Source of the DNA: Enoplosus armatus
Taxonomy: Eukaryota > Chordata > Actinopteri > Centrarchiformes > Enoplosidae
Length of the DNA stretch: 64,000 nucleotides
Direction of reading: 5' to 3'
Assembly (NCBI RefSeq): GCF_043641665.1
Contig: NC_092200.1
Coordinates: 6,853,694 to 6,917,693 of the forward strand
How positions within the stretch are numbered: the stretch's first letter is position 1; the number at the start of each line of letters is the position of its first letter. This document shows positions 15,513 to 29,321 of the stretch, piece after piece. The translations under genes and the position numbers were made by a program. The notes under the pieces are model-generated. The model had not been told where the DNA came from. It worked only from the letters and a program-made list of their open reading frames with translations, and made no database searches.

Positions 15513-16282
15513 TCAATATGTAAATGTTGTTAGATCATACACCCAGCAGCCAGGCATGGTGACAACCAGGAACTTACTCCTTAAAGAAGACAAACATAAT
15601 TAAATGTCAGTGTAAATAACATTTTCATGTCTTGTCAAAGTTCAGTGAGAATGGGTGACATCCTTCCCATTGCTAGAAATAAGAGCTACTTTTATAGTTA
15701 ATGTATAGACCGTCCTTCCTTGATCACAAAACACAGAACAACAACAGTGCAGAAGAAAAGAATAGGTTTGGCCTGATAAAACAGACAAAAGATGACAGAC
15801 CCATGAAAAATCTGATCAAAGGTAAAGTGGATCATGCTGATACTCAAAATAAGATTTCATCATTCATGCCCACAACTCAGTGGCAGGGTATTTTAATTCT
15901 CTGGCAGTGAATCCCCAGTGTGGTGTCCCTCTCACTGAGCTATAAATGGAAATGTTCCTCATCTTTCTAGGTTGATCAGCTCACTGCCCTCACAGGAGGG
16001 CAGGAAAATTACTGATGTGAGGACAGATGCCCTTATCAGGCAATGTCTTGAAAGTAGACTTAAACTGTCCTACATTCACATCTTTATGTTAACAGATACT
16101 TATTGTTTTGCCACCGGGTATTGATAGAAAATGGTCTAAACCAGCTTGGGCAGCAAGTAATGTCTTGAGCTTGGCCATATGTTGCCACACTGTTAATATG
16201 GTGATATTGATAAACATTATCTAGGATACTGGTAATTATAAAAGGCTCCATGATCGTTAAGTGACATTAATTATAATGGACT

Positions 16283-16560
16283 GGGTTAGGGCTGCAACTA
16301 ACTACTGCTGATCATCAACTGAACAGTCGACTATTTCAATACTTAATCATTTAGTGGATAAACGTCTTCAAATTGATTCGTTGTTCGACTAAAAGCGAAA
16401 AACCCACAAATATGCAGTTCACAATAAAAAGAAAAGCAACAAGACACTGATAACAGCAAATAGCGTTAATTGTCTTTTGCTTGAAAAAACATTTTTAGTA
16501 ATCAATCAATTATCAAGATTGCTTCTTTGAAAGCACCAATTATCAGGTTTAAAATACCAT
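16283..16560. repeat. Dispersed repeat ('ctgcaactaac' family), copy 1
   Basis: Begins 'agggctgcaactaacta' and contains a diverged series of 'attaatcattta'-like segments. Related sequence occurs at 40738-40990 and 49852-50070. It lies in the myl12 5' UTR intron and is non-coding. Confidence 0.55.
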
Positions 16561-17158
16561 CAAAGTATTGATAAAAATGTCATAAAAATGCTAACGTTTT
16601 CGTGACATTTGCATTAGCTTGTGTTGCGCACTTTACAAACCGTACAAACCAATAGTCAGCTTCTAACAAAACCAACATATCCTCTTGTGAATGTATTTTG
16701 GGACTTGATCTTATCACAACACATTTCGCATTAAGTACGTACAGTCCAAATTATTTGCGGCCTAGCTTGAGCACCATTACCGCTAATTAATCACTGCGCC
16801 TGCTTATCGCTGTTTGTCCACTACAAACACCGAGCAGCCGCTGAAGTTGTCCACGTTCACAGGTAGATTTTCAAATTCTATAAGTAATAATTAACTTTAT
16901 AAGACTAAAATACCTCGCTTATTGGCAACCGATTTGGTGCCATTACGTTAGCTATCGCGTCATTAGCAGCGCAGCTAACACTTAAGCTAGCCGTGTTTTC
17001 ACAGCAATCAACCGAACACTCAAAATGGCACAATAGCATGTTGTACAGATCTAGCTACGCCTTTAATATTGCCCATAGCTGTGTTGTATCCTGATAGCAA
17101 AGTATTTATAATGTAGCAAACTTGGTAGACAGAAAAGTAAGTGTTAAAACAGTCTTAC

Positions 17159-17200
17159 CTGACAACAACCCGATACTTGTCAGCTAGCCCGATGCTGCTC
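17159..17200 (-). other. myl12: myl12 non-coding first exon
   Basis: On the minus strand 'gggttgttgtcag' ends at 17159 and is followed by the donor 'gtaagac'. It joins the acceptor at 15501 upstream of the ATG. The 5' limit is inferred. Confidence 0.55.
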
Positions 17201-17502
17201 TTTTTCTCAACCACCGCCCTTTACTTCCTGATAATGATGTTGGGTTCCGTACAGAACATTCAGAACAAACCAACTGAGGAAAGTAGGGGGGTTCATCAAG
17301 TGTAACACCATTATTACACGCTTGAAAAACAACGTATGCGTTGTTTCGGTCTGAATACTACAATTACTGAAATTAGTCACCGAACTATATTCGAAAACAG
17401 ATCCTAATGTTTCATTATTAGTTGTTATAAAATACACAATGGACCTTCATACCCCCGGTGGAGTAAATGTAACTTCCACAAACACTCCTTTGGCTGCGTT
17501 GA

Positions 17503-17527
17503 CATTCCTGGATATGCCCTTTTAAGG
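17503..17527 (-). promoter_or_regulatory. myl12: M-CAT plus CArG box upstream of myl12
   Basis: CATTCCT (17503-17509, TEAD/M-CAT core) and the palindromic CCTTTTAAGG (17518-17527, a perfect CC(A/T)6GG CArG box) lie about 320 bp upstream of the presumed start. Actomyosin genes are known SRF/MRTF targets, so the site is functionally plausible; binding is inferred. Confidence 0.6.
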
Positions 17528-17639
17528 GAAGAAAGAATACAACGTCCTTTGCATTGTGCAGTTAAGGCAAAGTAAAACATGAATGATCCCGGTGGGAAAA
17601 CAAATGGGCGTTGCCACCAATAAAACAAATATATGGTAT

Positions 17640-20600
17640 ATATATATCTAGTGTCATATTCAAAGTTTTTGTTATTTGATAAATTATTCCAGTCAGATGC
17701 AAATTATAGCAAATTGAGTTGATGCTGGAAAATAGTTTACTGCTTTATTGCTATCACTATTTGATCACTCAAATACCTGTATATGCATCTCAACTGGGCA
17801 TTATTTATGCTCTTTTGTAGCATGTGGCAGTTGTCTCAGCCTGTTTATGTTGTTTGTATTGTATGTATTGCTGTAAAAATGTTTGTATGCTGCCTTCTTG
17901 AGCAGGTTCCTCTTAAAACAATACATTTTAAGCTCAATGAGACTTTGATCTGGTTAAATAAAGTGAAAGAAAATGAAAAATAAAAGGAGATTTATCCACT
18001 AAAACCAAAACAATAAAAGGAAAAATGTGATAGGATGGATAATTATAGATACTGACTGCCCAGTGTTGGCCAGACAACAGTTGTTACCCCGGTCATTGCT
18101 GTGAAGGGAGGCTTAGATATGGAACTGTTGACTCACAGGTTAAAACAAGCCACATCTGTCTTTTTTGTCCAGTTGTCATATCACTTTCAAAGTTGATAAC
18201 AACATGGCTGAACATGTGTCACAAGTCACTTAGTCCTAGAGAAAAAAACCATAGCTAGTGTTAGTGATGGTTACAATAGGAGTCGAATGATTGAAAAAAT
18301 GACGACAGATCTGACTGATGGTTGTCTGGACTTTCAAAGCAGCAGGCACAAACTAAAGACGGTATTATTAGTATTATTAGTAAAGGACAAACACAGAGTT
18401 CTCCAGACAGCAAAGCAAAATACGTTTTTGTCTCTGTTTCAAAACAGTTAACTTATTATTAATAGTTTAGTTGTTTGGGTTTTTTTGTTTTTTGCGCCAC
18501 CTTGTGTTGTGATCTAACTTTAATGTCAAGCAAAAACCACTAGAGTGTGCTAGCTTCATATAAAACCTTTATTTTGCTCAGTGATATTTAGACTGTTTGC
18601 TTCAGCATGTTATCTAACACTGTGTGAGTGAGCCCATTTAATGTGTTCATGTCTAGAACTCTTAAACTTAAACATTCAAATAGCTTCAATGTGTGGGAAC
18701 CATACAAGGCAGAACATAAAAATAGTCCAAAGAGATCCCATGAGATATCCAAACAGCTGGAATTTCCTGGACAGCTAAACCCAGTGGCATGCTGCTAACA
18801 TAAATGTGATTCATTACAACCATCTTCACTCGGACAATCAAGCCACTCATGTATGTAAGTGAGGAATGGACCAAATATATGCCACATCATTCAATATAAT
18901 GCAGTATAATACAACTCCACCACTACTTATGGCCATTACCATACATTTGAATGAACACCTTTCTGATAAATGTCAACAAAGCTGAATGTTATAGGCTTTA
19001 CAGTTGCAGGGTCATTGTATTATACACAATATAGTACAGTAACTGAGTATAAATTTCACTGTTCCAGTTTTATAGGGTGATAAAAGTCACTGCTGACAAT
19101 GGTTAAGCACTAATACTAAAATAGATTTATGTGACATATGATACCCTCTAAATACCATAGAGTACAATGGGATGAAGTCATTAGGCGACTCTGTTATCAT
19201 GTTCCTGGGAAGAGACTTCTTCTGGAGAGTTTCAAAGAGAGTGGCAGCTGTTTGGTAATTGGGGTTTATAGTCAGATTAGATTGAAGCCCAGGATGTTTG
19301 TGATAAAAGCAACAGAGATGCTATTCTTTACGTTCAGTCATATTCACTCAACCTGGAGGTTACTGTACCTTTAGGTGTCTGACAGGGTACTAATACACAT
19401 ACTTTATGATATAAATATATACAATTTACTGTCATGTTATTGTTGCACAGTATAACATGAACAGAGGACAACGGGTCACTTTGACATTGTTTTGTTCAGG
19501 GTTTAATAACACAGGATAACTTTTTAGGAAGATACAAACCAATAACCATTTATTTACGATATATATACTATGAAAGGAGAAAAACTACTATCATCGACTG
19601 TACAACAAGAGAGGATATTTAAAGTAGGAGGCTAATATGAACGTTTTTTCCAACTCGTTTGCTCGTAATTATGGTCCAAACAATATGATGTGAACTCAGC
19701 ATTAGTGGTGTTGGTAGTCAGATTTTGTTGCCTTTGGACAGACACAGGCTAGCTGTTTCCCCCGTCTTTATGCTATAATAAGCTAATCAGCTGCTATAGA
19801 TTCCTATTTACCAAACAGACTTGAGAGTTGTCTCAGTCTTCTAATCTAACTCTCAGCAAGGAAGCGAATAAGCGTCGTTCCCAAAATGTCGAACAAAAAT
19901 GTCGAATAAAAATGCATTTGTATCAGTGCACTAAAGGCTTGAACGTCAACTGGACACTCCAGCTGAGTGTAACAAGCTGCTCATATCACTGCTGCTTTTC
20001 TGATGATTAGTTAACTGTCTTGCATCTCCGTTAATCATAGCGGTTCAAAGCAGTCATGTTGGCAAATGACTTGTGGCTTGTGATATATTATATTACACTT
20101 GTAAAACCTATCCCATATTCATTAGACAGCATGTGGTGTTGTGACCCTGCTTAATGTCTTGTATTGTTCTCCTCAGTGTTGATCTCTTTTAATGGGTTTA
20201 CACCCCAGATTGCTGCCATGACATTTGAGGTATGTTGCCATGCTGATTGTTGTGTAATGTGGGACAGTGGAGGGTGAGGGCCAAAATGGACAAATGTTCA
20301 ACACAAAGGCCTCATTGACATTGCCATGGAAACTTACCAGGTGTTTTCCTGCCAAATGGCCTCTAACAAACTTTATTTAAACAGGAAAGCCCTTCACCAT
20401 CTTTGATTTATTTAACCTTTTCTTTTAGTAGCTGTTAATGACTGGAGGGGACAAGAGGGGACATTTGTGTACTTCCACAAATGAGAGTGACACCGAAAGA
20501 GAGAGTGACGAAGAGATAGTAACTGGCATTTGTTGTATGTGAAGCTAGTAACAATAGCATAGCTAAAGTTAGCAACAGTCACAGCTGAGACTGCTGCGGT

Positions 20601-21160
20601 AAAAAGTCAAGACAAAAGCTGCTGGAGTTCAGCCAGCAATGGCAAACTGTAGGCTTACAGCCAGCAAGATCTTCACGTTTATGTGATAGACTAAAAAATA
20701 TAAAAATAACAGATATTAAATTAAATATTAGGCGGCCACTGGGGGTCACTGGGCCTCGGGAAAAGTAGGACTGTGAGGTGCTTTTGTAGTGTGACATTAA
20801 TTTAAAGTATGTCGGCGTATTAATAATGGTTCAATACTATGACTTATTCCCTTACTTCTGTAGAGTATAACAAACAAAATAATAAACAAACAAGCAAAAG
20901 TATGAACAGAAAGACATACTTACATATAAATATGTACATTCACTCTTACATACGGTACATACAGGCTTTTAGATTTTATACATTTCATACATGTATAAGC
21001 TGAATAAAGTAGGCTAAAATTCATATCAAAAGATTAAAGAATATAGATAAAACCTGAGTGTGAGCCTGTATTTACCTGCACATCAGGCAGTAATGCTCAT
21101 CAGCAGAGACCTGCACCCATAAATGTGTTGCACTACTGGAGTTGACTTGCCCCCAGCACT
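17640..21160. other. Intergenic between divergent myl12 and myom1, no gene seen
   Basis: About 3.5 kb of AT-rich sequence. The open frames are short, without recognisable domains or splice structure. It contains one dispersed-repeat copy at 19715-19900. Regulatory elements may be present but none is identifiable by eye. Confidence 0.6.
19715..19900 (+). repeat. Foldback-family repeat, half copy 2
   Basis: Contains 'aggctagctgtttccccc', 'tctttatgctataataagc', 'gacttgagagttgtctcag' and 'gaagcgaataagcg', matching the right arm of the element at 36425-36965. The left arm is missing. Confidence 0.7.
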
Positions 21161-21170
21161 CTGCTCTCCG

Positions 21171-21368
21171 CTATATTTATCTCCACCCTCACCATAAAAG
21201 GCTGTGACTGCTGCTTGGACACTCCGGCAAGGGCCAATATTATTTTTGTTGTGTAGACCGCAGCCCTGTACGCACCTACCTGTAGGTTGTCTGGGATATC
21301 AAGCTTTAAGTTTGGACTTGGAACCATCTTTTCAGTTAAAGTTTGGAGTTTGAGGCTTTTTGTCCAGG
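21171..21368 (+). promoter_or_regulatory. myom1: myom1 core promoter (MEF2-like site, CArG box) and non-coding first exon
   Basis: CTATATTTAT (21171-21180) is one base off the MEF2 consensus. CCATAAAAGG (21192-21201) is a perfect CArG box that could also serve as a TATA element. A putative 5' UTR exon starts near 21222 and ends at 21368 before a strong donor 'gtaagt'. The arrangement suits a striated-muscle gene. The start site and the acceptor of the next 5' UTR segment are not fixed. Confidence 0.55.
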
Positions 21369-21866
21369 GTAAGTAAGCAAGCAGTGGTTGTGCAGGGATA
21401 AGATGTGATGATCCAGGTAGTTGTTGTATATGTCCGTCTAAGCATGCTGAGAAAGTGCCTGATTGCCTGATGGTTGAAAGACTTTTCCCTCTTGTTTTCT
21501 TTTTTGATCAAGGAAATATTACGCTTTTTGGCAAGAATATTTTTTAAATATACTTATATTGCCATCATGTGGATTAAATTTCTCCACAATGTTATTTTGT
21601 TTAAATGTTTTTCCATCGTGAGAGCTAGATTAACTATCCATGTTCAACTATAAAGAACATGTTGAAGTAAATGAAAGCATGGCCAGCTTGTTAATGCAGC
21701 CAGTTCAAGTCTGTAAAGTCTAAAATTCGGTGAAAGTTATGATGAACCTACAGTATATCATAACTGTTAATACACATGCTCTTCAACACTAACTAACCAC
21801 ACAGACAAACAGATAGGCAGCAAGAAACTCTGAAACTCAGGGCTCGTACCAGGAGGGGCCTGCAGC

Positions 21867-24800
21867 ATGTCTGGATCTATACCGTTCTACCAGAAGCACC
21901 ATCGCCACTATGACCGTGGCTACCGTAGCAGGGAGACGGAGTCTAAAGTGAGCCAGTACCAGGCCAGCAGCAGATATACTGCTGGCAGCAGCACCTCCGC
22001 CACCAGCAGGGGGTAAGGAGGAGGAAGAGGATCTTCGTCAATCCACTTCTTTGTCACAGGAAAGCCCTGCTGCTCCCCTTAACACCATCACCCAACCCAA
22101 CTGATCAAGTTCACCTCCATCACTCGTGTTGGATCACTTCCCTGTCACAGCTTTGGGATCATCTTTGCTGCTTTGCTGCCATATTGAACCCAAAGTAACA
22201 ATCCTTCCCTCCTCTGAGCTCTCTTTCACTTTGATCAACCCTCACACACACCTGAGGATCATTGCTCTTCATACTGTTTTGAATCCTGCATGAAGCTCTT
22301 CGCATGTAGGCTCAGTGATGCCCTGTTTGCTTTTACGCACGCTGACGAACTCTTACCTTTAACACACCTATTCCCAAATAACTAAAATTATTATGGGAAA
22401 AAAACTTTTTTCAGTTTTTGTCCAGTTTCTGCTCCATTCAGAGCAAAGCCCAGCGTTAGATAAGCTGTAATGAAATGCACAGTTATGTAATGGCAGAGTT
22501 ATGGTATATGGCAAAGACTGAAATAGAATCTTGACCTGTGCATACCGTGTTGGAGGGAAAGTTACAAGTGGCAGTTTGTCGGTCTTGTCCACTTGAAATC
22601 TGAACTCCTGTGTTGTGGATTTAATATCTTTAAAGTCTAATAGCATTTACACTTATTGTCATGTCTTGGAAACTTAGCTGCTTCCCTTTATTTCCAATAG
22701 ACACAAGGAGAGTTGTTGTTCATTAGTCGTCGTTTCAGTTGCCCAGATTTGTGCGGTCCCTGTTGAATGCATTGGATCCTTGTGTTTTTAATAGAGCATA
22801 TACACGGGTCAAATTTGTTTTTGTCAGTGTGTGTGTCCGTTGTTAAATGTTTCTGTAATGCATTAATGGAAAAGCACTAATTTTGAAAGGAAAGAGTAAA
22901 TACTTAAAAAAAAAACAAAAAAAAAAACAACAACAAATATTCCAACAAACATTATGGTAATGTCAAGTAGTTTGGTTTTATAGCTGATTCCCCAAACTCT
23001 GGAATGATGTGGATTCTACGTCTGTATAAAAGTGCTTTTTTTTTTTTTTTTTACCATTTGTCAATCCTTTTACATGATTTATCAGGATGGAGTGTATTGA
23101 ACTTCCTTATCTTCAGAATAACAAAACACCCAGTTTATGGTGACCCTATCTTTTATAGTGCCTGGCAGATCTTTAAATACACTGGCCTGAAGAGTGTGAA
23201 CAGGTCAGAGGGCTTAGGTTCTACTAACACCATCTGATCTTTGCCTTTACACTCACTGCTGGGCTGGAGGATTATGATGTGATGATGATTTAACAGTCAG
23301 GGTGGTAAGATAATGTTCTTATTGCAAAGATACAACTGCACATATGAATATTGTATTTGTCATATGAGATAACTGAAGCTCAACATGTTATGATTAATTT
23401 TAATGGGAGTTGTTGCTGCCCTGATCCTGGAAAGTCAAAAGAGTGTAAATGCTCAGAGCTAAAGGGACAGTGACCGAGATAGATACAGGAAATATGAGGG
23501 CAGTTGACCAGTCACCCTTTCTGACCCTGCCTCCTTATCAGGTTCCTGCTATCTCCCACCCCCAACTCTCCGGGTGATCATTTTTCAAAACGTTTCTGTT
23601 ACTCCACTTGTCATCCCTTTCCTAAATATATCTTAATTGTAGTATGACTGTGGATTGTTGAACTGTACAAGGATTTGCAGGTGCTATGTGAGTTGTTTGG
23701 GTTATAATAGCCAGTGTACTCTCAGATTTGTGGCTCTGGTATGTGTTACCATCATATTAGATTGCAGAAAAGGTGTTGTTTGGGTTAATGATTGAATAAT
23801 AGCTGTTTTCAGTGGACCTCAGTGGTGCTCATATTGTCTTTCGAATCAGATGGCCTCATCCTTTGTGGAAATTGTGAAAATGCTAAATATTCCAAACTAA
23901 ACCATCTACACTACTTTCCCACTCAACCTTAATCTACAACTCATCTTCCCTCATCTTGGCTTCATCCCCACATGTTGATGTTGTGTTATTAGTTGCACTG
24001 TCTGGCCGGGCGCCAGGCTGATGGTATTCTATATGTCCCAGACTTAAAGTGTCCTCACATTCTGGGCTGGAGGCGAGCAGACTGAGCCCTGTACCCAAGA
24101 GAGCCAAGCCAACTTACTTGGCTGTGGATAGAGAGAACCAAATCATCGGCTATGTAGTGCCTATCTTCAGGGGCAGGTAATAAACTCTACAAGAATGTTT
24201 TGCAACATCTGAAATTAATTTCAGTTTTAATGGTATGCCTTACTCCCCACATCCCTGGCTCTGCTCTACAAACTCCTAGTCACGAGTTTGCAACAGGACT
24301 TTCGAATACAGAAGAAGCCAGGGTGAGGGACACTTCGGCATACATGGCTCGCAGGGATATGTTCACCAGTGGCCTGGAGATGGAGAGGTCAGAGCAGATC
24401 TCCAGGAGGGAGGCCACACGCGAGTCGGCCGAACGCATCTCTCTGAACAAAAGGGTCAGTGGGGAAATGCTACATGTGGCTGTTTTGAGGTCATACAGGA
24501 AGCCATAGACTTTTACAACAACATGGGTAACTGCTATATTTTGACATCACAGATCGTGACACTGTCATATCACTGTCCAGTATAGACCTTCGTGTTGTGT
24601 ATTGGCTTTTCATACCCATGGCATCACTGCAGACAATTTTCCATCTTGACGTCACGGACTGGCTTTTGTTACTTTTGACATCACAGTAGACCATCCTCTT
24701 TAATAACATCGCAAAATGTCTTTTCTTAATTGAGACATCGCAGTGAAAAGAAATCCATCATGTAGACTTAATGTTGAGCTACATAACAGAATGATGTTAT

Positions 24801-27800
24801 CTGCATAGTTGCATTACTGAGCATAATTAATTGCAGTACTGCTTAAGAACACCAAGCCTGTGGCTAAGTGGTTACTACTACTCTTTACACAAGGGAGTTA
24901 TTTATGTCCCCGGGTGATTATGTGAAGTAGTACCAGACCATTCACTGAGCATCATAAAAGCCACAGAGACCCCCTCACTGTATCTGTCTCCACTCTGCCA
25001 GATAGCCTGGTGACAAATTCCTCAGGAGATCGTGTTTCTTGAGACACAGAGAAGCAGTGTCCCAATGGTGTTGTCATATTATGTGCTGAGTTACTGGATG
25101 CACAACTAGATGGGGCCTCAACACCCCTAACTATTCATAGTACATAGTGAACAACACACACTCAAAACATTTGACGTCGAAGTGCACATATCTTGCATGT
25201 TTAAAACAAATAAAGATGTGTTGGGATCTTGCTCAATTTGTGTATGTAAAAGCTTGGCTTTTGCTTCAACTGTGCATTGTGAATTTCGGGGTAAAATTAT
25301 GGGTATTTTTTGGTTTGTTTGTTTGGTTTCACAGTTTACGGTTGTCAAAAGTACAATCGTCCTGAGTGATTTAATGCTTAAGGACTGTTCTGTTTGTAGA
25401 TCCATGAACACGAGGAGCACTTTAAGCGCATGAACGAAGACAGCCTGATGCACCCCCCGGAGTTTGTGATTAAACCACGCTCCCACACCGTGTGGGAGAA
25501 GCAGTGTGTGCGGCTGCATTGCACTGTCAGTGGCTGGCCCGACCCACGGGTCGTCTGGTAGGTCACATATATCACCCATAAACCTCAAATCTGTCCTTTC
25601 TTTCCCCTCAACATCCTGCTTATTCCTTCAAGCTCCATAGCTTTATTATTTTGATTCAGTTTCAACCTTTTCAAGTTTCTTTCTGTTTCCTCTGGTCTGT
25701 CTTCTTCCATGTTTTCTGCCTCCCACTACAAGGTACAAAAACAATGTGGCAATTGACCCTCTTGCCAATGCTGGCAAGTATAAACTTGAGAGCAGATACA
25801 GCGTGCACTCACTGGAGATTAACAGGTAGGTGTAGCTTCTCCCATCCACACTTCTCAAAATAAACTCTTCTCAAAAAGCCACTGAAACATCTTGTACCAT
25901 TAATATCTACAACATGTCACCACTGTAATGGGTTTTGTAGATCCAGGGGAAACTTTGCGGAAAGTCCTGGAATTTGCACACAGCTTAGCTTGTGTAGATT
26001 TCTTTTTCTTACATCAGCTTGGCTTGTTATTAGCTACAGCTGCCAGGAACACTTGCAGTTCTTTCACTTGAGTTTAAGGCAGCCAGTAAGATTATTTACC
26101 TTGATAACAGACCATAAACCAGCGATACTCAATTTATGGTCTGGGCCAAATCTGGATTTCTGCAAAAAAAGTGAATGTACACCTGATCTGCAGGGGACAC
26201 GCGGGCTTTCTAACAGAAAGTCAACATTGACTTATTATTTAAACCCAAACCATGATCTTTTTCTAAACCTAACCAAGTAGTTTTGGTGCCTAAACTTAAC
26301 CAAACTGCGACCGTTTCACAACGTTAATCACGTGTCAGAAAGGCTTTCTGGCAGAAAGGCCTATTAATGTTTGTTTAGTAACTGATCCCTGGCCTCCTGC
26401 CATTTTGCAAAAGTGGCCCCAGGGCAAAGCAAGTTGAGTATTCCTGCCATAGACTGTAGAATAGACATAGTGTCAATGACGCCTCCCATTGTGTTTAGAT
26501 TTGGGTTTACTGCTGTCTGCCATCTTTAACACTAAGACGCTAGCTACCCACTAGCTAACGATCAAGTGCAGTTTTTTATATGATGGGCAGGGTTAGCTAG
26601 TCACCCCGAATCACATTTTATTGGATTAATTTATGTAACCTTTCATGTACCCACACCACCTGGTGCAGATGACATCACCAGTGGTGTCTATTTATTGCCA
26701 GAGTATTCCTGGCCAGGAGTTACGGGATGCTTTACAGTCGGGGCTCACATAGTTGGTATTACTTACATGGTTGAGAGGGCTGAGGTTGAGGTGGGGGAAG
26801 GGAACTGTACACGTGAATCCTTAAGCGATAGAATGTGCATATCATGGACATTGATCAGCTGATGCTCTCCTCTTTCAGATGTGATTTTGATGACACAGCA
26901 CAGTATCGCGTCTCTGCCATGAACTCCAAGGGAGAGCTGTCTGCATTCGCCTCCGTCGTTGTTAAGAGTAGGTTTCACCAAGTCTTAAAACCATCACACC
27001 CCAACGCTCACGACACAAACAACCTCTCAAAACTGTTTTCTCATGATCACTAAATTATTTAAAATCACAAGAAAAAAAGCAGTAATTGTAGCTCATCATA
27101 AGTCAGTACTATCTGTGTGTAAAGTTTCCAAATGTAGTTTTAAAGGTTTTCTTGGTAATACCTTCTCATTAATTGTAATAAGCTTAATTTAAGTTTTAAG
27201 TGTCATGATAATTGTAGGCCCACTATCTTATGTATATGTGAAATGTGACATCTGTAAAGTCGCATGTGATATCTTGTCAGTATAATCCCTGTATGTATTA
27301 ATAGCAAATGCTGCTATTGTTTATAGGGTTCAAAGGTGAATTTGATGAGTCCCTGCCAGCACCCAGACGTAAGTGTGAATTTAATGTTTATTTGTTTAAA
27401 ATGTTGTTATGGCTAACGTCTTTGCAAACAGTTGCTTATTTACACATCCAGCAGATGCTGAGAAACATTAGCATTCATTTGGAGTAATGTTCCTAGCTAC
27501 CCAATATAATATAATAATATAAGTCCTTAATTCACTCTCCTTATGGCTTTGTTTTGGTCTTCACCAACTCTTGAGAAAAACATCTCAGTCTTCACCGGCT
27601 AGTTGCTACTTTTGTCTGTCTGCTGTTTAGCGCTGTGCATGTACTGCACAGCTGCTTTATCAGAGCCTATTGGCTGAAAACATCTGCCCTCTGCTGCTGG
27701 AGGTCAAAGAGAGCAATAAGACTGAACAGCAAATTCTGGCTGTAAAACCAAAAGAATGAGCTAAAAGAGGCTAAAAAGCTCCAAAAAGCTAAACAGTTGT

Positions 27801-29321
27801 GTAATAATGCTATGTGGTTGTCATTTGATTCAATGTTAAAATAATGCAGCTTTAATGTTGTCATTATGCATTTATTTGTCATTCTAAAAATGTGATATTA
27901 TTAACTACTCATGGTGGATAACTGCTCATACATGGGTCTGAAGACAGTGGGTGCTACTGCACTAACATCATTTCTGTTTCCTTAATGCTGCTGCGACAAC
28001 ACAGGGGCCAATAATGAAGGTAACAGGGTCAAAGGAATCTGGTTTGAAAACCTTTTTGGTGAACTTGATGTTTCCACTGAACACTGTGACTGCGTCCGTG
28101 CATGACCACTCTTGTCTGTATAGAAGTTCACAGTATTCTCTTTAAATAGTTAACCTGGAAAAATCAACAGATTTTTCAGCATTTTTGGTTGAAAACCAGC
28201 AATTTGTGTGCATCAACAATGTTGCAAGTATGCAACCTTGTAAGCGTCTGTTCTCATTAGGCAGAAGGACTGTGCTCTGAAGCATTTTTGCAATTCCTGG
28301 CTTATTTGTTTTACACAGCTGTACTGCTGTGAGGATGTTCTTCAGATGCATCATAGAGGACATGTTGTTGCCATTCGATAGTGTCTACCTCAATTAATAG
28401 AGCTGATTTTTTATTTTATCTGTATTTAAACATATATTTGTTGCAAATGTTTTTAAATGTGTAAAAGATCTTAATTGTATTTTCAACTAATTCAACAACT
28501 GAAATCACTGAATATTGAGTGTTTTTTAAGTATCACGTGTCTGTTGTGCTTTACTGTTTCATGCATGACAACAAGTTGTATATTTCCCAACTTGTTTTTG
28601 TGAGTGATTACTGACGTGATAGTATTCTGTCTCTTTTATAGTGTTTTTTTCTTCAACTTGATTTGGACACAGTAGTCTTTCCACTTGCCTGAATTTGCAA
28701 AATCCACTGTTATGTGTATGCAAACTTTTTGCACAACAATACCAGTCCAAGCTCTGACTCCACTGCCTCATGCTCTGTCTGTAGATGGCCCCGTGTCTGA
28801 GTACGGCATCACCTTCCAGACTCACATTGTTGATAAGTTTGGTGTATCGTTTGGAAGAGAGGGTGAGACCATGAGTCTGGGATGTACGGTCATCATTTAC
28901 CCTGCCCTGCACCGCTACCAGCCAGAGGTCGAGTGGTACAGAGACGGTAAGCAGCTGTGGACTATTCCTTTCCAGACCTGACACCTGTATGAATATCACT
29001 GGGATCAAAGTCTTTATCTATCTGATCTGCAAGAAATATGCATGTATGTTGTATAAGTTAAGATTTTCCGTTTGCATGTCTCTGCTTGGTATATTGTTTT
29101 ATAAAGAGGGATTATATTAATAATGCATGTACCTGAGACACCCTCCATCTTCTTTCCAGATGTTCTGCTGTCTCCCTCTAAATGGAACCACATGTGCTGG
29201 AGTGGAGATCGAGCCACACTGACGCTCACACACCTCAACAAAGAGGACGAGGGGCTCTACACCCTGCGTGTCACCACCAAGTCCGGATATGAAACCTACT
29301 CAGCCTATGTCTTTGTCAGAG
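21867..29321 (+). CDS. myom1: myom1 exons 1-10: head region, My2 and My3 Ig domains
   Basis: Exons: 21867-22012, 24042-24176, 24280-24454, 25400-25557, 25733-25825, 26879-26967, 27327-27368, 28005-28019 (tentative), 28785-28946, 29160-29321. Head motifs: LSPVPKRAK, GYVVPIFRG, SNTEEARVRDTSAYMARR, ESAERISL. My2 runs from PPEFVIKPRSHTVWE through LHCTVSGWPDPRVVWYK to DTAQYRVSAMNSKGELSA. The linker FKGEFDESLPAP is followed by My3 (KFGVSFGREGETMSLGC to EDEGLYTLRV..YVFVR). Exon 2 could instead begin at a second AG near 24097; I chose 24042 because it keeps the SSHSG block that resembles human SSHGL. These domains carry the myosin-binding and M-band targeting functions. Confidence 0.88.
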
